Below the pieces are notes generated by a model. It did no database searches. It saw only the letters and a program-made list of their open reading frames with translations, and was not told where the DNA came from. A program made the position numbers and the translations under genes. Of a stretch of DNA of 64,000 bases, positions 46,447 through 55,390 are shown in pieces (the first letter of the stretch is position 1; the number at the start of each line of letters is the position of its first letter). Source of the stretch: Burkholderia guangdongensis (GTDB lineage: Bacteria > Pseudomonadota > Gammaproteobacteria > Burkholderiales > Burkholderiaceae); the NCBI RefSeq assembly GCF_013403875.1, contig NZ_JACBNX010000003.1:174497-238496 (forward strand), read 5' to 3'.

Positions 46447-47595
46447 ATGCTCTCACGCCGCCGCTTCCTGAGCGCCGCCGCCGCGGGCGCCGGCGCGTTC
46501 CTCGTCGGCCCGCGAATCGCGTTTGCGAACGTCGAGACCGACCGCCGCTTCGTGTTCGTGATCCAGCGCGGCGCGGCCGACGGGCTCAACGTCGTCGTCC
46601 CGTACGCGGAGCCCGCATACGCGAGCCTGCGCGGCCCGCTCGCGATCGACGCGGCGAACGCGACGAAGCTCGACGGCACGTTCGCGCTGCATCCGTCGCT
46701 CGCGCAAACCGCGAAGCTGTACCAGTCCGGCCAGGCGCTGTTCGTGCATGCGATCGCGTCGCCGTATCGCGATCGTTCGCACTTCGACGGGCAGAACGTG
46801 CTCGAAACGGGCGGACGCTCGCCGTATCAGGTGAAGGACGGCTGGCTGAACCGCCTCGTCGCGATGCTACCCGCGACGCGCGACAACGCGATCGCGCTCG
46901 CGCCGACCGTGCCGCTCGCGCTGCGCGGGCCGGCGTCGGTGACGTCGTATGCGCCGTCCGCGCTGCCGCAGGCGTCCGACGATCTGCTGACGCGCGTGGC
47001 GGCGCTGTACGAAGGGGATGCGCAGTTGCGGCCGCTGTGGGCGTCGGCGATGAGCGCGCGCGATCTCGCGGGCGACATGCGCGCGAAGCAGGACCCGGCC
47101 GGCGTCGGCAAGCTCGCGGCCGGCTTTCTGTCGCGCGCGGACGGGCCGCGAATCGCGATGATCGAAACCGGCGGATGGGACACGCACAGCGCGCAGAACG
47201 CGCGCCTCGCGAATCAGCTGAAGGCGCTCGATACGATGCTCGCCGCCTTGCGCGACGGGCTCGGCGTGGCGTGGGACAAGACGACCGTGCTCGTCGCGAC
47301 CGAGTTCGGGCGAACCGCGGCGGCGAACGGCACCGGCGGGACGGATCACGGCCAGGCGTCGGTCGCGATGCTGATCGGCGGCGCGGTCGCCGGCGGGCGG
47401 GTCGTCGCGGACTGGCCGGGATTGCGGAGCGCCGATCTTTACGAAGGCAGGGATCTGAAGCCGACGGCGTCGCTCGATGCGCTGATCGCGGGCGCGACCG
47501 GCGAGAGCCTGCGGCTGGATCCGCAGCGCACGGCGACGACGCTTTTCGCGGAGGCCGGCGCGCCGAAGGCGATGACCGGATTGATCCGCGCGTGA
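46447..47595 (+). CDS. DUF1501-domain protein, Tat-exported
   Basis: 382 residues from the ATG at 46447, favoured over the ATG at 46438 because AGGAG at 46433-46437 is 9 bases upstream. The N-terminus MLSRRRFLSAAAAGAG is a twin-arginine signal. The domain shows FVFVIQRGAADGLNVVVPY, FDGQNVLETGG and VLVATEFGRTAAANGTGGTDHG, related to alkaline-phosphatase-fold sulfatase-like proteins. It overlaps the broken DUF1800 gene region end and would form a pair with it. Function unknown, possibly processing of a surface or stored compound. Confidence 0.85.
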   Translation: MLSRRRFLSAAAAGAGAFLVGPRIAFANVETDRRFVFVIQRGAADGLNVVVPYAEPAYASLRGPLAIDAANATKLDGTFALHPSLAQTAKLYQSGQALFVHAIASPYRDRSHFDGQNVLETGGRSPYQVKDGWLNRLVAMLPATRDNAIALAPTVPLALRGPASVTSYAPSALPQASDDLLTRVAALYEGDAQLRPLWASAMSARDLAGDMRAKQDPAGVGKLAAGFLSRADGPRIAMIETGGWDTHSAQNARLANQLKALDTMLAALRDGLGVAWDKTTVLVATEFGRTAAANGTGGTDHGQASVAMLIGGAVAGGRVVADWPGLRSADLYEGRDLKPTASLDALIAGATGESLRLDPQRTATTLFAEAGAPKAMTGLIRA

Positions 47596-47678
47596 GACGC
47601 ACTGCGTGGTCCGCAACCGAGGGTTCGCGGTGTACGACGGGTTGAAGCGTCATCATCCGGCATGCCGACCCACCCGCG

Positions 47679-48398
47679 CTACTCCCCCGAATAGTCGACG
47701 ACGATCGTCACCCGCCGATTGACCGCCCGCGCGGCCGGATCGTCGCCGAGCACGACCGGATCGTTATCCGCGCGCCCGATCGCCGCCAGCCGATGCGGAT
47801 CGATACCGTGCTCCACCAGATAGCGCACCACCGCGCCGGCCCGCGCCGCCGACAGTTCCCAGTTCGAAGCGAACCGGCTGTTCGAGATCGGCGCGTTGTC
47901 GGTATGCCCGACGACGAGAATATTCCCCGACGATGCCGCCTCCAGCGCCCGCGCGACCCCCTCGAGCGACGCGACCGCATCCGGCAGCAGCCGGGCCTCG
48001 GCGGACCCGAACAGCACGTGCGTATTGATGCCGATCTCCACGCCTTGCGGTGTCTGCGTCGCCGTGATTTCCTTGAGCGCGACGAGCGGCGCCAGTCGCG
48101 CGAGCAATTGCGCCTTCGCCTGCGTCGGCTGCTTCGCAACAACGGGCGCCTGCGCGGTCGCAGCGGTCGAAGCGCTCGCAGCAGCCGCAGCAACCGCCGA
48201 GCGCGCGGCGAAGTCCTTCATCCGCAGCGCGTTATCCCGCGAAACCTGCAGGATATAGAGCGCGAGAAAGAACACCATCAGCGTCGTGACGAGGTCCGCA
48301 TATGAAACCAGCCACCGCTCCGAGCGCGCCTGCTCGTCGTCGTGATCCTGATCGCCCCATTCCACGCCGGAAGACCTGTCGGCCGATAACGGTTTCAT
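47679..48398 (-). CDS. motB: MotB-like stator protein
   Basis: 239 residues. One transmembrane helix near 31-52 carries the conserved ion-channel Asp35 (SYADLVTTLMVFFLALYIL), and an OmpA-like peptidoglycan-binding domain spans about 125-236 (VGHTDNAPISNSRFASNWELSAARA and GRADNDPVVLGDDPAARAVNRRVTIVV). With MotA it would form an ion-driven stator anchored to peptidoglycan. It is the last gene of an operon led by a CRP/FliG-like protein. Whether it drives the flagellum, or another rotor, is not shown here. Confidence 0.9.
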   Translation of the reverse strand: MKPLSADRSSGVEWGDQDHDDEQARSERWLVSYADLVTTLMVFFLALYILQVSRDNALRMKDFAARSAVAAAAASASTAATAQAPVVAKQPTQAKAQLLARLAPLVALKEITATQTPQGVEIGINTHVLFGSAEARLLPDAVASLEGVARALEAASSGNILVVGHTDNAPISNSRFASNWELSAARAGAVVRYLVEHGIDPHRLAAIGRADNDPVVLGDDPAARAVNRRVTIVVDYSGE

Positions 48399-48434
48399 CG
48401 CGATGCACCCGATTGCATGAGAAAACGCGCCCGG

Positions 48435-49199
48435 CTACTTGAGCAGCTCGGCGGACCGCTCGCGAACCTCGCCGGCGAGACGCGCGGCGATCATCGTCGG
48501 CGATTCCTTGCGGGAGATCGCGAGCAGTCCGTCGAAATAGAGGCGGCGATAGCGTTGCTCGCTGTTGATCCGCGTCTTGATCTTGCCGTGGATCGGCAGG
48601 AACACGAGATTCGCGAGCGCCAGTCCGTAGAGCGTCGCCGTGAACGCGCCGGCGATCCCCGAGCCGAGCCGCTCCGGATCGAGGATGTGCCCGGTCACCT
48701 GTATCAGCCCGATCACCGCGCCGACGATCCCGAACGTCGGCGCATAGCCGCCCGCCTGAAGCCAGATCCGCGCCGCGCTCATCCTGTTGCGCTCGATCGC
48801 CTCGAGCTCCCGCTGCAGCGCATCCTTCAGCACTTCGGTCGGCACGCCGTCGGCGAGCAGCTCGAGACCGCGCCGCGCGAACGCGTCCACGCCGTTCGCA
48901 TCGATCGACTCGAACACCAGCATCCCGTTCAGTTTCGCCTGATCGCCCCATTCGAGCAGCACCGAAAGCTGCGCGCGATCGACCTGCCGCGGCTTCGAGA
49001 ATGCGAGCCCGAGCTGCCTGACACCATCGGCGAAACACGCCCACGAGTTCTGGATCATCACCGCGCCCAGCGTGCCGCCGAGCACGATCACGAGCGACTG
49101 CGGCTGAACGAGCGCACCGAAATGCCCGCCCTCGAACCAGAAGCCGACGCCGATCGCGACGACACCGACGAGCGCTCCCACAATAGTCAGAAAGTCCAT
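48435..49199 (-). CDS. motA: MotA-like stator protein
   Basis: 254 residues from the ATG at 49199; the long upstream frame is a shadow of the neighbouring gene. Four transmembrane segments: MDFLTIVGALVGVVAIGVGFW, SLVIVLGGTLGAVMIQ, GGYAPTFGIVGAVIGLIQV and a C-terminal one including FTATLYGLALANLVFLPI. It resembles the MotC/PomA branch more than E. coli MotA in length (254 versus 295). It forms the stator channel with MotB and starts 59 bp after the CRP/FliG-like gene. Confidence 0.92.
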   Translation of the reverse strand: MDFLTIVGALVGVVAIGVGFWFEGGHFGALVQPQSLVIVLGGTLGAVMIQNSWACFADGVRQLGLAFSKPRQVDRAQLSVLLEWGDQAKLNGMLVFESIDANGVDAFARRGLELLADGVPTEVLKDALQRELEAIERNRMSAARIWLQAGGYAPTFGIVGAVIGLIQVTGHILDPERLGSGIAGAFTATLYGLALANLVFLPIHGKIKTRINSEQRYRRLYFDGLLAISRKESPTMIAARLAGEVRERSAELLK

Positions 49200-49258
49200 T
49201 GACGTCTCACGCAGTGTGCCGGGCCAAGCGCCCGGGATAATGGGTCCGGCTCCGTGGG

Positions 49259-50524
49259 TCAGGCTCCGCGCTCCGCCGGCTCGGCGGCACCGGATGCGGC
49301 TGCCTTGATCGCCTTGATCGTGTCGAGAAAGGTCTGCTCGATCTCCGCGACCTCGATCGGGTCGACTTTCAGGTCGCGCCGCATCACCCACGCGATCTCG
49401 TTCTTGCGCCCTTCCGACATCGCGCCCGTCAGGCGATCGGCAATCGTGCGATCGGAGATCGACGCCAGCAGCTTCGCGAGCGCATACGTGTCGATTCGGC
49501 TGATCGCCTCGAACAGCGTGCGATCGTCGACGAATTCGATGTCCTCGAGCGAGCCGAACGTCACGCGCGCGCGCGGATTGAGCCGCGAGAAATACGCGAC
49601 GCCTTTCTCCTCGACGACGCTCAGCACCCGGGTCTTGCGAAACGCGAACAGATCCTCGGCGATTTCCGCGCGGGACAGCTTGTTCAGAATCATCGATTTG
49701 TCGACGCCGATCAGCGCTTCCAGATCGTCCAGATCGATCAGTTCGAGATCGCTGCTGATCGCGAGGTCGAGTTCCTCGTCGGCGACGCGCTGCGCGCGGT
49801 CCGCGATGCGCGCCGGCTCGAACGTGACGACCTGGCGATCGACCGCGCCGCCGGTCGCGCCGGCGGTGCGCGCATCGCCGCCCGGCACGCGCTCGCCGGT
49901 GCCGGTCTCGACGGCGAGCAGATTCAGCTTCTCCATGCGCTTGAGCATCGTCATCACGTGCGAGCGCGAATGGCCGGCGATCGCGCGGCATTTCTTGACG
50001 ACATCCGGGAGCGGCACCGACACCTCGCCGGATTGTCCGCGGCGCGCCCCCCACACGTCGCGCGCGCCCCCGCCTTCCTTCGCGGCCATCAGCGCGAGCA
50101 CGTGCGCATAGGAGACGACGCCCGGAAGAAAATCGGCATGCGTGTAAGTGGCGAGCAGATCGTCCGTCTTCTGCGCGCGGCGAATGATCGTGCGCACCAG
50201 GTGACGCAGCAGCGGCGACGCTCGCTCGAGCTCCTGCTCGACGACGTCGGCCGGCACGATGGTCAACTGGCAGAACGTCAGCGCCTTCGCGGAGTGCGTG
50301 TGAGCCTCGCCCGCCAGCAACGACGCTTCACCGAAGAAACCGCCTTTGCCGAGCGTGGCGAGCGTGACCTTCTTGTCCTCGCACCGCGTGAAGATTTCGA
50401 CCTTGCCTTCCGCGATCACATAGATCGCCCGCTCGCCGGCATAGCCTTCGGAGTAGATGGTCTCGCCCGGCGACGCCGGACGAGACCTCGTTGCCTGTTG
50501 CTGATTCACGCTGTTCCCCGTCAT
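49259..50524 (-). CDS. CRP-like cNMP-binding/HTH protein with FliG C-terminal-like domain
   Basis: 421 residues from the ATG at 50524; a GTG at 50572 is an alternative. A cyclic-nucleotide-binding fold spans ~18-105: phosphate cassette FFGEASLLAGEAHTHSAKAL, in which the canonical Arg before Ser-Ala is His77, so cAMP binding is doubtful. A winged-HTH-like segment lies at ~172-215 (DVVKKCRAIAGHSRSHVMTM). The C-terminal part resembles FliG: module one ~250-290 (LDDLEALIGVDKSMILNKL) and the main FliG_C-like region ~314-400 (GSLEDIEFVDDRTLFEAISR, LASISDRTIADRLTGAMS, VMRRDLKVDPIEVAEIEQT). It leads an operon with motA and motB. I infer a rotor-like or stator-coupling protein controlled by a ligand. 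Confidence 0.82.
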   Translation of the reverse strand: MTGNSVNQQQATRSRPASPGETIYSEGYAGERAIYVIAEGKVEIFTRCEDKKVTLATLGKGGFFGEASLLAGEAHTHSAKALTFCQLTIVPADVVEQELERASPLLRHLVRTIIRRAQKTDDLLATYTHADFLPGVVSYAHVLALMAAKEGGGARDVWGARRGQSGEVSVPLPDVVKKCRAIAGHSRSHVMTMLKRMEKLNLLAVETGTGERVPGGDARTAGATGGAVDRQVVTFEPARIADRAQRVADEELDLAISSDLELIDLDDLEALIGVDKSMILNKLSRAEIAEDLFAFRKTRVLSVVEEKGVAYFSRLNPRARVTFGSLEDIEFVDDRTLFEAISRIDTYALAKLLASISDRTIADRLTGAMSEGRKNEIAWVMRRDLKVDPIEVAEIEQTFLDTIKAIKAAASGAAEPAERGA

Positions 50525-50911
50525 GCATATTGATTTTGATCGGGCGGCGGCAGAGGTGTCTGTTGGCGGCACGCATACACGCAGTCCATGCCGCCATTAA
50601 CGGTTCGCAATTCGCGTTCTTTACATCGAATACGCATGTTTTTTGATTGAATCGCACGCGGGCGCATGCGTGTTGCAGCTGCAATCTTTAACGCGTCGCG
50701 CCGCATTCGCGCATTTTTGCGGAAACCGCCAAATAGCAAACGTTTGCCGCTGTCGAATCGCGCGCGCGACGTCAATTCGGCCGCGCCGCCTCCCTTCCAC
50801 TCTCGACTCGACGCCGGCCCAACGCTCGCCTACGCTGATTGAACGTGCCCGACCGCGCACGATCAGCCTCCCCACGCTACCTGCCCAACCATTCGCCAGA
50901 GGATTCCGCTC
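50525..50911. other. 387-bp gap with a TTGCAGCTGCAA palindrome
   Basis: No convincing gene is seen between the CRP/FliG-like and methyltransferase genes, which are divergent. Lower-GC sequence around 50610-50700 is the likely divergent promoter zone. TTGCAGCTGCAA (50673-50684) is a perfect 12-bp palindrome and a candidate operator for either direction. Confidence 0.45.
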
Positions 50912-51910
50912 ATGGACGACATCTCCCCACTGGCCTTCATCGATGCCGCGCTGGCCTTTCAGAAAACCGCCGCGCTCAAGGCCGCCGTCGGGCTCGATCT
51001 GTTCACCGCGATCGCGCACGAAGACGGCGACCCGGCGCGCGTCGCGGCGCGCGTGCAAGCCGCCGAACGCGGCGTACGTTCGCTGTGCGACTTCCTGACG
51101 ATCCACGGCTTTCTTCAAAAGGAATCGGCCCGGTATCGGCTGACGCCGTCGACCGCCGCGTTCCTGACGACGTCCTCCCCCGCCTGGATGGGCGGCATCG
51201 TCGATTTCCTCGCGGCGCCGGAAATGATCGCGCTATGGTTCGACGATCCGGTCTCGTTCGTCCGCAACGGCGGCTCGGTGGGGCTCGGCAACCTGTCCGC
51301 CGACCATCCGGTCTGGGTGAAATTCGCGCGCGCGATGGTGCCGTTCGTCGCGCCGACCGCACACGACATCGCGCAGCAAGTCGCCGCATGGCCGCAACCA
51401 CCGAAACGCGTGCTCGACGTTGCGGCCGGCCACGGACTCTTCGGCATCTCGATCGCGAAGGCGGTGCCCGATGCGGAAATCGTCGCGGTCGACTGGCAGG
51501 CGGTGCTGGACGTCGCCCGCGAAAACGCCGGATCGGCCGGCGTGAGCGCGCGTTATCGCACGCTGGCGGGCAGCGCGTTCGACGTCGATTGGGGCACGGA
51601 TTTCGATCTGGTGCTGCTGACGAATTTCCTGCATCACTTCGATCCGGCGACCTGCGTATCGCTGCTGTCGAAGGTCCGCCGCAGCCTCGCGCCCGGCGCG
51701 CGCGCACTGGCGGTGGAGTTCGTTCCGAACGACGACCGCGTGTCGCCGCCGTTCGCCGCCGCGTTCTCGCTGATGATGCTCGCGTCGACACCGCATGGCG
51801 ACGCGTACACCGCGCGCGAATTCGAGCAGATGGGGCGCGAAGCGGGGTTTTCGAAGGTCACCGTGACGCCGCTGCCGCCTTCGCCGCAGAGCCTCGTCAC
51901 ATTCGAGTAG
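50912..51910 (+). CDS. O-methyltransferase family 2-like SAM methyltransferase
   Basis: 332 residues. An N-terminal winged-helix dimerisation domain (FQKTAALKAAVGLDLFTAIAH) is followed by the SAM-binding core RVLDVAAGHGLFGISIAK, VDW and LLTNFLHHFDPATCVSLLSKVRRSLAPG. It resembles plant-type/antibiotic O-methyltransferases and would methylate a hydroxyl on a phenolic or other small molecule. Single gene; no biosynthetic cluster adjoins it, so the substrate is unknown. The start ATG is preceded by a weak SD. Confidence 0.85.
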   Translation: MDDISPLAFIDAALAFQKTAALKAAVGLDLFTAIAHEDGDPARVAARVQAAERGVRSLCDFLTIHGFLQKESARYRLTPSTAAFLTTSSPAWMGGIVDFLAAPEMIALWFDDPVSFVRNGGSVGLGNLSADHPVWVKFARAMVPFVAPTAHDIAQQVAAWPQPPKRVLDVAAGHGLFGISIAKAVPDAEIVAVDWQAVLDVARENAGSAGVSARYRTLAGSAFDVDWGTDFDLVLLTNFLHHFDPATCVSLLSKVRRSLAPGARALAVEFVPNDDRVSPPFAAAFSLMMLASTPHGDAYTAREFEQMGREAGFSKVTVTPLPPSPQSLVTFE

Positions 51911-51921
51911 CGGGCGGCGGC

Positions 51922-51945
51922 AACGCCGGCGGCAGCGCCGGCGTT
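51922..51945. terminator. Hairpin between methyltransferase and S10 peptidase genes
   Basis: AACGCCGGCG (51922-51931) and CGCCGGCGTT (51936-51945) form a perfect 10-bp stem with a 4-base loop in a convergent gap. It is followed by a second small hairpin (AACGC at 51973-51977, GCGTT at 51981-51985). No U-tract, but the position is right for a bidirectional terminator. Confidence 0.55.
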
Positions 51946-51987
51946 CGGCCCGGAGGACGGCCTGCGCGCCTGAACGCGAAGCGTTCG

Positions 51988-53655
51988 TTACCCGCCCTTC
52001 TTCGCCTGCAGCGCGCGAATCCGCATCCTCGCGCTGCTGTCGGCGACGGTCGCGTCATACATGGCGGCGAGATCGTGCTTCAGCGCGGTCCGCGATCCGC
52101 CGTCCAGGTACACCATGTGCCCGGACGGATAAAACCGCGCGGACAGGTTCTGCCGCACCTTCGCGTCCTCGAGCGGCATCTGCTGCAGATCGAGCACCGT
52201 CTGATAGAACGGCGTGACGAAATCGTAGAACCCGTTCGCCGACAGCACCTTCAGATCGACGTTGAGCGCCATCACCGCCGCGAGGTCGCCGGCCGTGTAG
52301 AGGATCACGTTGCCCTTCGCGTCGACGCCCATCTGCGCGCCGGTCGGATCGGTGTGATGAAAATCCCAGTTCGCGAACGCCTGATCGTTCAGATCCGTGA
52401 ACGCCGAGTTCGACGTGAACTTCAGGTCCTCGTTCAGATAGCTGTTCCACATCGCCGTGTAGACGCCCGTCACCGCCGTCATCGTCGGATCGTTGCCGCC
52501 CGAGTTCGGATCGATCTTGCCCGCGATGCCGGTTTCGACGCCGGTCACGCGGCCGTCGTACGCGCCGAGCGCGAGCCCGCGCGCGCGCAGCAGCGTCGTC
52601 AGGAACAGCGAGCGGCCCTGGTTGTCGTACGCGGCGACGTCGAGGCTCCACGACAACAGCGTCGTCGCGTCGATGCCCGTGTAGTCGGACAGCTTCGTGA
52701 CGACCGCCTGATCGGTCTGCGGGAACTTGCGCAGCGCGTCCAGATAGTCGGTGCGCGCGAACTGCGCGACTTCCTCGGCGAACGCACCGAGATCGGCCGG
52801 CGTCGGCGCGACGCCGAGCCGCTTGTGATACCACGCGTCGGCGGCCGCGGTCGGCAGCGCGCCGACCGGATTGCCCGCCTGCCGGTAATCGAGGATCGAC
52901 GACTGCAGCGTCACGCCGTTCAGGTCGACGCCGTCCTCGTGCAGCCGGTACGCGAGCACGCAGCTGCGCGCGGTGCCATACGATTCGCCGAACAGATATT
53001 TCGGCGAATTCCAGCGGTTGTTCTTCGTCAGATACCGCTTGATGAACTGCTTCAACGAATCGGCATCCTGATCGACGCCCCAGAAATCGCGATTCCTGTG
53101 TGGCGCGATCGCCGCCGAGTAGCCGGTGCCGACCGGATTCACGAACACGAGATCGCTGCGGTCGAGCAGGCTGTCCGGGTTGTCCTCCATCGCGTAAGGC
53201 GCGGGCGGCGTGAAGCCCGGCATCGACGTTCTGATGCGCCGCGGCGCGAACGAGCCGAGCAGCACGAACACCGACGACGAGCCCGGCCCGCCGTTATAGA
53301 AGAACGTGACCGGGCGCGTCGCCTCCGTCTGCCCGTCCTCGGTAAACGCGACGTAGAAGAGCTTCGCGGCGGGCTGCGAGCTGCTCGGATCGACGGCCAC
53401 CAGATGCCCGGCCGTCGCTGTATACGCGATGCGCCGCCCGCCGACCACGACCGTATGATGCGTGACGGCCGCGGTCTCGGTCGTGTCGGTCACCGAATCG
53501 TCGGGCCCGTTCCCGTAGGCGACCGGATCGAAGAACGGCTGATCGCGGCCGTGACTCAGCGCGACCGGATTGACGGTCGGCGGCACGCTGTGCGAATTGT
53601 GGTCGCCGTGATGCAGCGGATAGTCGCCGCCGCCGGATGCGGAATCGATGCTCAT
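51988..53655 (-). CDS. S10 serine carboxypeptidase-like protein
   Basis: 555 residues from the ATG at 53655, with AAGGAG upstream. Family S10: oxyanion motif NGGPGSSS at 121-128, nucleophile Ser225 in GESYG, and C-terminal Asp and His in NGFYDFVTPF and YPSGHMVYLD. Such peptidases remove C-terminal residues and work best at acid pH. No clear signal peptide is seen. Its start overlaps the S53 gene's stop (ATGA), so the two are translationally coupled and probably act together in peptide digestion. Confidence 0.88.
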   Translation of the reverse strand: MSIDSASGGGDYPLHHGDHNSHSVPPTVNPVALSHGRDQPFFDPVAYGNGPDDSVTDTTETAAVTHHTVVVGGRRIAYTATAGHLVAVDPSSSQPAAKLFYVAFTEDGQTEATRPVTFFYNGGPGSSSVFVLLGSFAPRRIRTSMPGFTPPAPYAMEDNPDSLLDRSDLVFVNPVGTGYSAAIAPHRNRDFWGVDQDADSLKQFIKRYLTKNNRWNSPKYLFGESYGTARSCVLAYRLHEDGVDLNGVTLQSSILDYRQAGNPVGALPTAAADAWYHKRLGVAPTPADLGAFAEEVAQFARTDYLDALRKFPQTDQAVVTKLSDYTGIDATTLLSWSLDVAAYDNQGRSLFLTTLLRARGLALGAYDGRVTGVETGIAGKIDPNSGGNDPTMTAVTGVYTAMWNSYLNEDLKFTSNSAFTDLNDQAFANWDFHHTDPTGAQMGVDAKGNVILYTAGDLAAVMALNVDLKVLSANGFYDFVTPFYQTVLDLQQMPLEDAKVRQNLSARFYPSGHMVYLDGGSRTALKHDLAAMYDATVADSSARMRIRALQAKKGG

Positions 53656-55241
53656 CGTGCTGCTCCTTGCGGCAGGATCGCGGCCAGCTGCGCGCCGTCG
53701 GGGCTGCCGAGCCCGGTGCACGCGTCCCAGCCCGTCGCGGCCGCATACGTGCCGTTCGATCCTTCGGTGATGTCGCGCAGCGCGGCGGGGTGGCCGTAGA
53801 GCACCGGATTGACCCAGCCCGCGTTCGCGCCCCCGGCCGCGTTCAGCCGCGCGATCAGCGCCGCCCACAGCGGCGCGACCGCGCTCGTGCCGCCCATCAC
53901 CGTCGTCGCGCCGGCGACCGTGACTTCGTAGCCGGTTTGCGGCGATGCATCGCCCGCGACGTCGGGCACGCCGCGCTTCGCGAGCGGCACGCGGCTGCCG
54001 TCGGCGAGCGTCGCCTCGAGGCCTTGCTGCCACACGGGCAGGTCATACAGCGTGCTGATCCCGCCTCCGCCTGCGCCGCCGCCCTCCGCCGTGTCGTTCC
54101 ACACGGTCTCGCGGCGAATGCCCTGGCCCGGCAGCGCGTCGAGCTGCGTGCCGCCGCACGCGAGCACGTAAGGGCTCGACGCCGGAAAATCGACGTGCGA
54201 CACGCCGTCCTGCAGCCCGTCGGCGGATCCGCTGTCGCCGGACGCCGCGCAGACCGTCACGCCGACCGCCGCGGCCGCCTGCAGCACGCGTTCGAACGCC
54301 TGCGCGGACTGCGCCTGCCAGATCGCTTCCGGGCCGCCCCAGCTGATCGAGATCACCGACGGCCGGTTCGTCGTGTCGTGCACGGCCGTGTTGACCGCCT
54401 GAATGAAGCCCGCGTCGCCGTTCGGCGCGAAGTAGACGGCGATTTTCGCGGCGGGCGCGATCGCGCCGGCGATCTCGACGTCGAGCGCCACTTCGCCGTC
54501 CGGGCCGCTCGGGTCGCCGGTCGGTGCGTTGCGTCCCGTGCCGACGTCGACATCCACGAGCGTCGGCACCGTCGCGAGCCCGATGCCGCGGAAGTACTGT
54601 TCGATGTCCGCCGCGCGGTAGCCGCCGCCGAGCTCGACGATCGCGATGCACTGGCCCGCGCCGTCGCCGGCCGGAAATCCGTACAGCGCGGCGACCTGCG
54701 GCGGCGTGAACGTCACGCCGGCGGCGCCGCGCGCGGGCCGGAACGGCGGACGCAACCGGAAATGCGGCCGCGCCTGCGGACGGCTGTCGAGGCCGAGCAC
54801 AGCGGTCACGACGCCGTGCAGATCGTCGGGCAGCGCGATCGCGCCGGTGCGCCCGCGATACTGGCCGATCGAGCGATGCTCGAAGCGCTCGAGCGTCACG
54901 CCGAACGCGGTCTCGAACTGAGCGATCGTGCCCGACAGCACGATCACGCTCTGCGCCGGATCGACGCGCTCGACCGTCAACTGATGGCGGTGCGCGAATG
55001 CTTCGGTTTTCTGAATATCGTCGGGATGCGCGGAGAAGTGCTGCGCGAATGCCTCGCGCGACAGCGGCCGCGCGAGCGCGTCGCCGCTCGCGAGTTGCGT
55101 CAGCAACGCATCGAGATGCGCTTCCTGCTGGCGGCGCAACATCACCGTGACCTGAATGCGCTCGGCCGGATCGCACGGGCCGAGACAAGTCGAATCGGCG
55201 ACGATTCTCGGCTCGCGGTCGGCGTGCAGGTACGTTGCCAT
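53652..55241 (-). CDS. S53 sedolisin/kumamolisin-like pro-peptidase
   Basis: 529 residues from the ATG at 55241 (AAGGAGG). The N-terminal half is a pro-kumamolisin activation domain (~25-170), and the catalytic domain holds the Glu240, Asp244, Asp326 (SGDSG) and Ser443 (GGTSAVAPLWA) set that defines sedolisins. A calcium-site region lies near the C-terminus (DITEGSNGTYAAATGW). Sedolisins are acid-active endopeptidases, usually secreted and self-processing. No classical signal peptide is visible, so how it leaves the cell is unclear. It is coupled to the S10 gene downstream. Confidence 0.9.
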   Translation of the reverse strand: MATYLHADREPRIVADSTCLGPCDPAERIQVTVMLRRQQEAHLDALLTQLASGDALARPLSREAFAQHFSAHPDDIQKTEAFAHRHQLTVERVDPAQSVIVLSGTIAQFETAFGVTLERFEHRSIGQYRGRTGAIALPDDLHGVVTAVLGLDSRPQARPHFRLRPPFRPARGAAGVTFTPPQVAALYGFPAGDGAGQCIAIVELGGGYRAADIEQYFRGIGLATVPTLVDVDVGTGRNAPTGDPSGPDGEVALDVEIAGAIAPAAKIAVYFAPNGDAGFIQAVNTAVHDTTNRPSVISISWGGPEAIWQAQSAQAFERVLQAAAAVGVTVCAASGDSGSADGLQDGVSHVDFPASSPYVLACGGTQLDALPGQGIRRETVWNDTAEGGGAGGGGISTLYDLPVWQQGLEATLADGSRVPLAKRGVPDVAGDASPQTGYEVTVAGATTVMGGTSAVAPLWAALIARLNAAGGANAGWVNPVLYGHPAALRDITEGSNGTYAAATGWDACTGLGSPDGAQLAAILPQGAAR

Positions 55242-55390
55242 GTTCAGACCCTCCTTGGTACCGCGTGGCACGGAACACTCGGGAAGTCGGACAGGGCCGC
55301 CGGCGGACGGTTCCGCACGGCCGGCCGAGTTTCGCGCCAGCGCGGCAGGGTACTCGAAGTGTAGAACAGTCCGACGAAACGCGTCGCCGC

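Noticed and set aside
47679..50572. A Zorya-type anti-phage system because MotA and MotB homologues are present
   Set aside because: The MotA is only 254 residues with no long cytosolic tail as in ZorA, and no ZorC, ZorD or ZorE homologue is adjacent. A flagellar-type or FliG-linked stator pair fits better.
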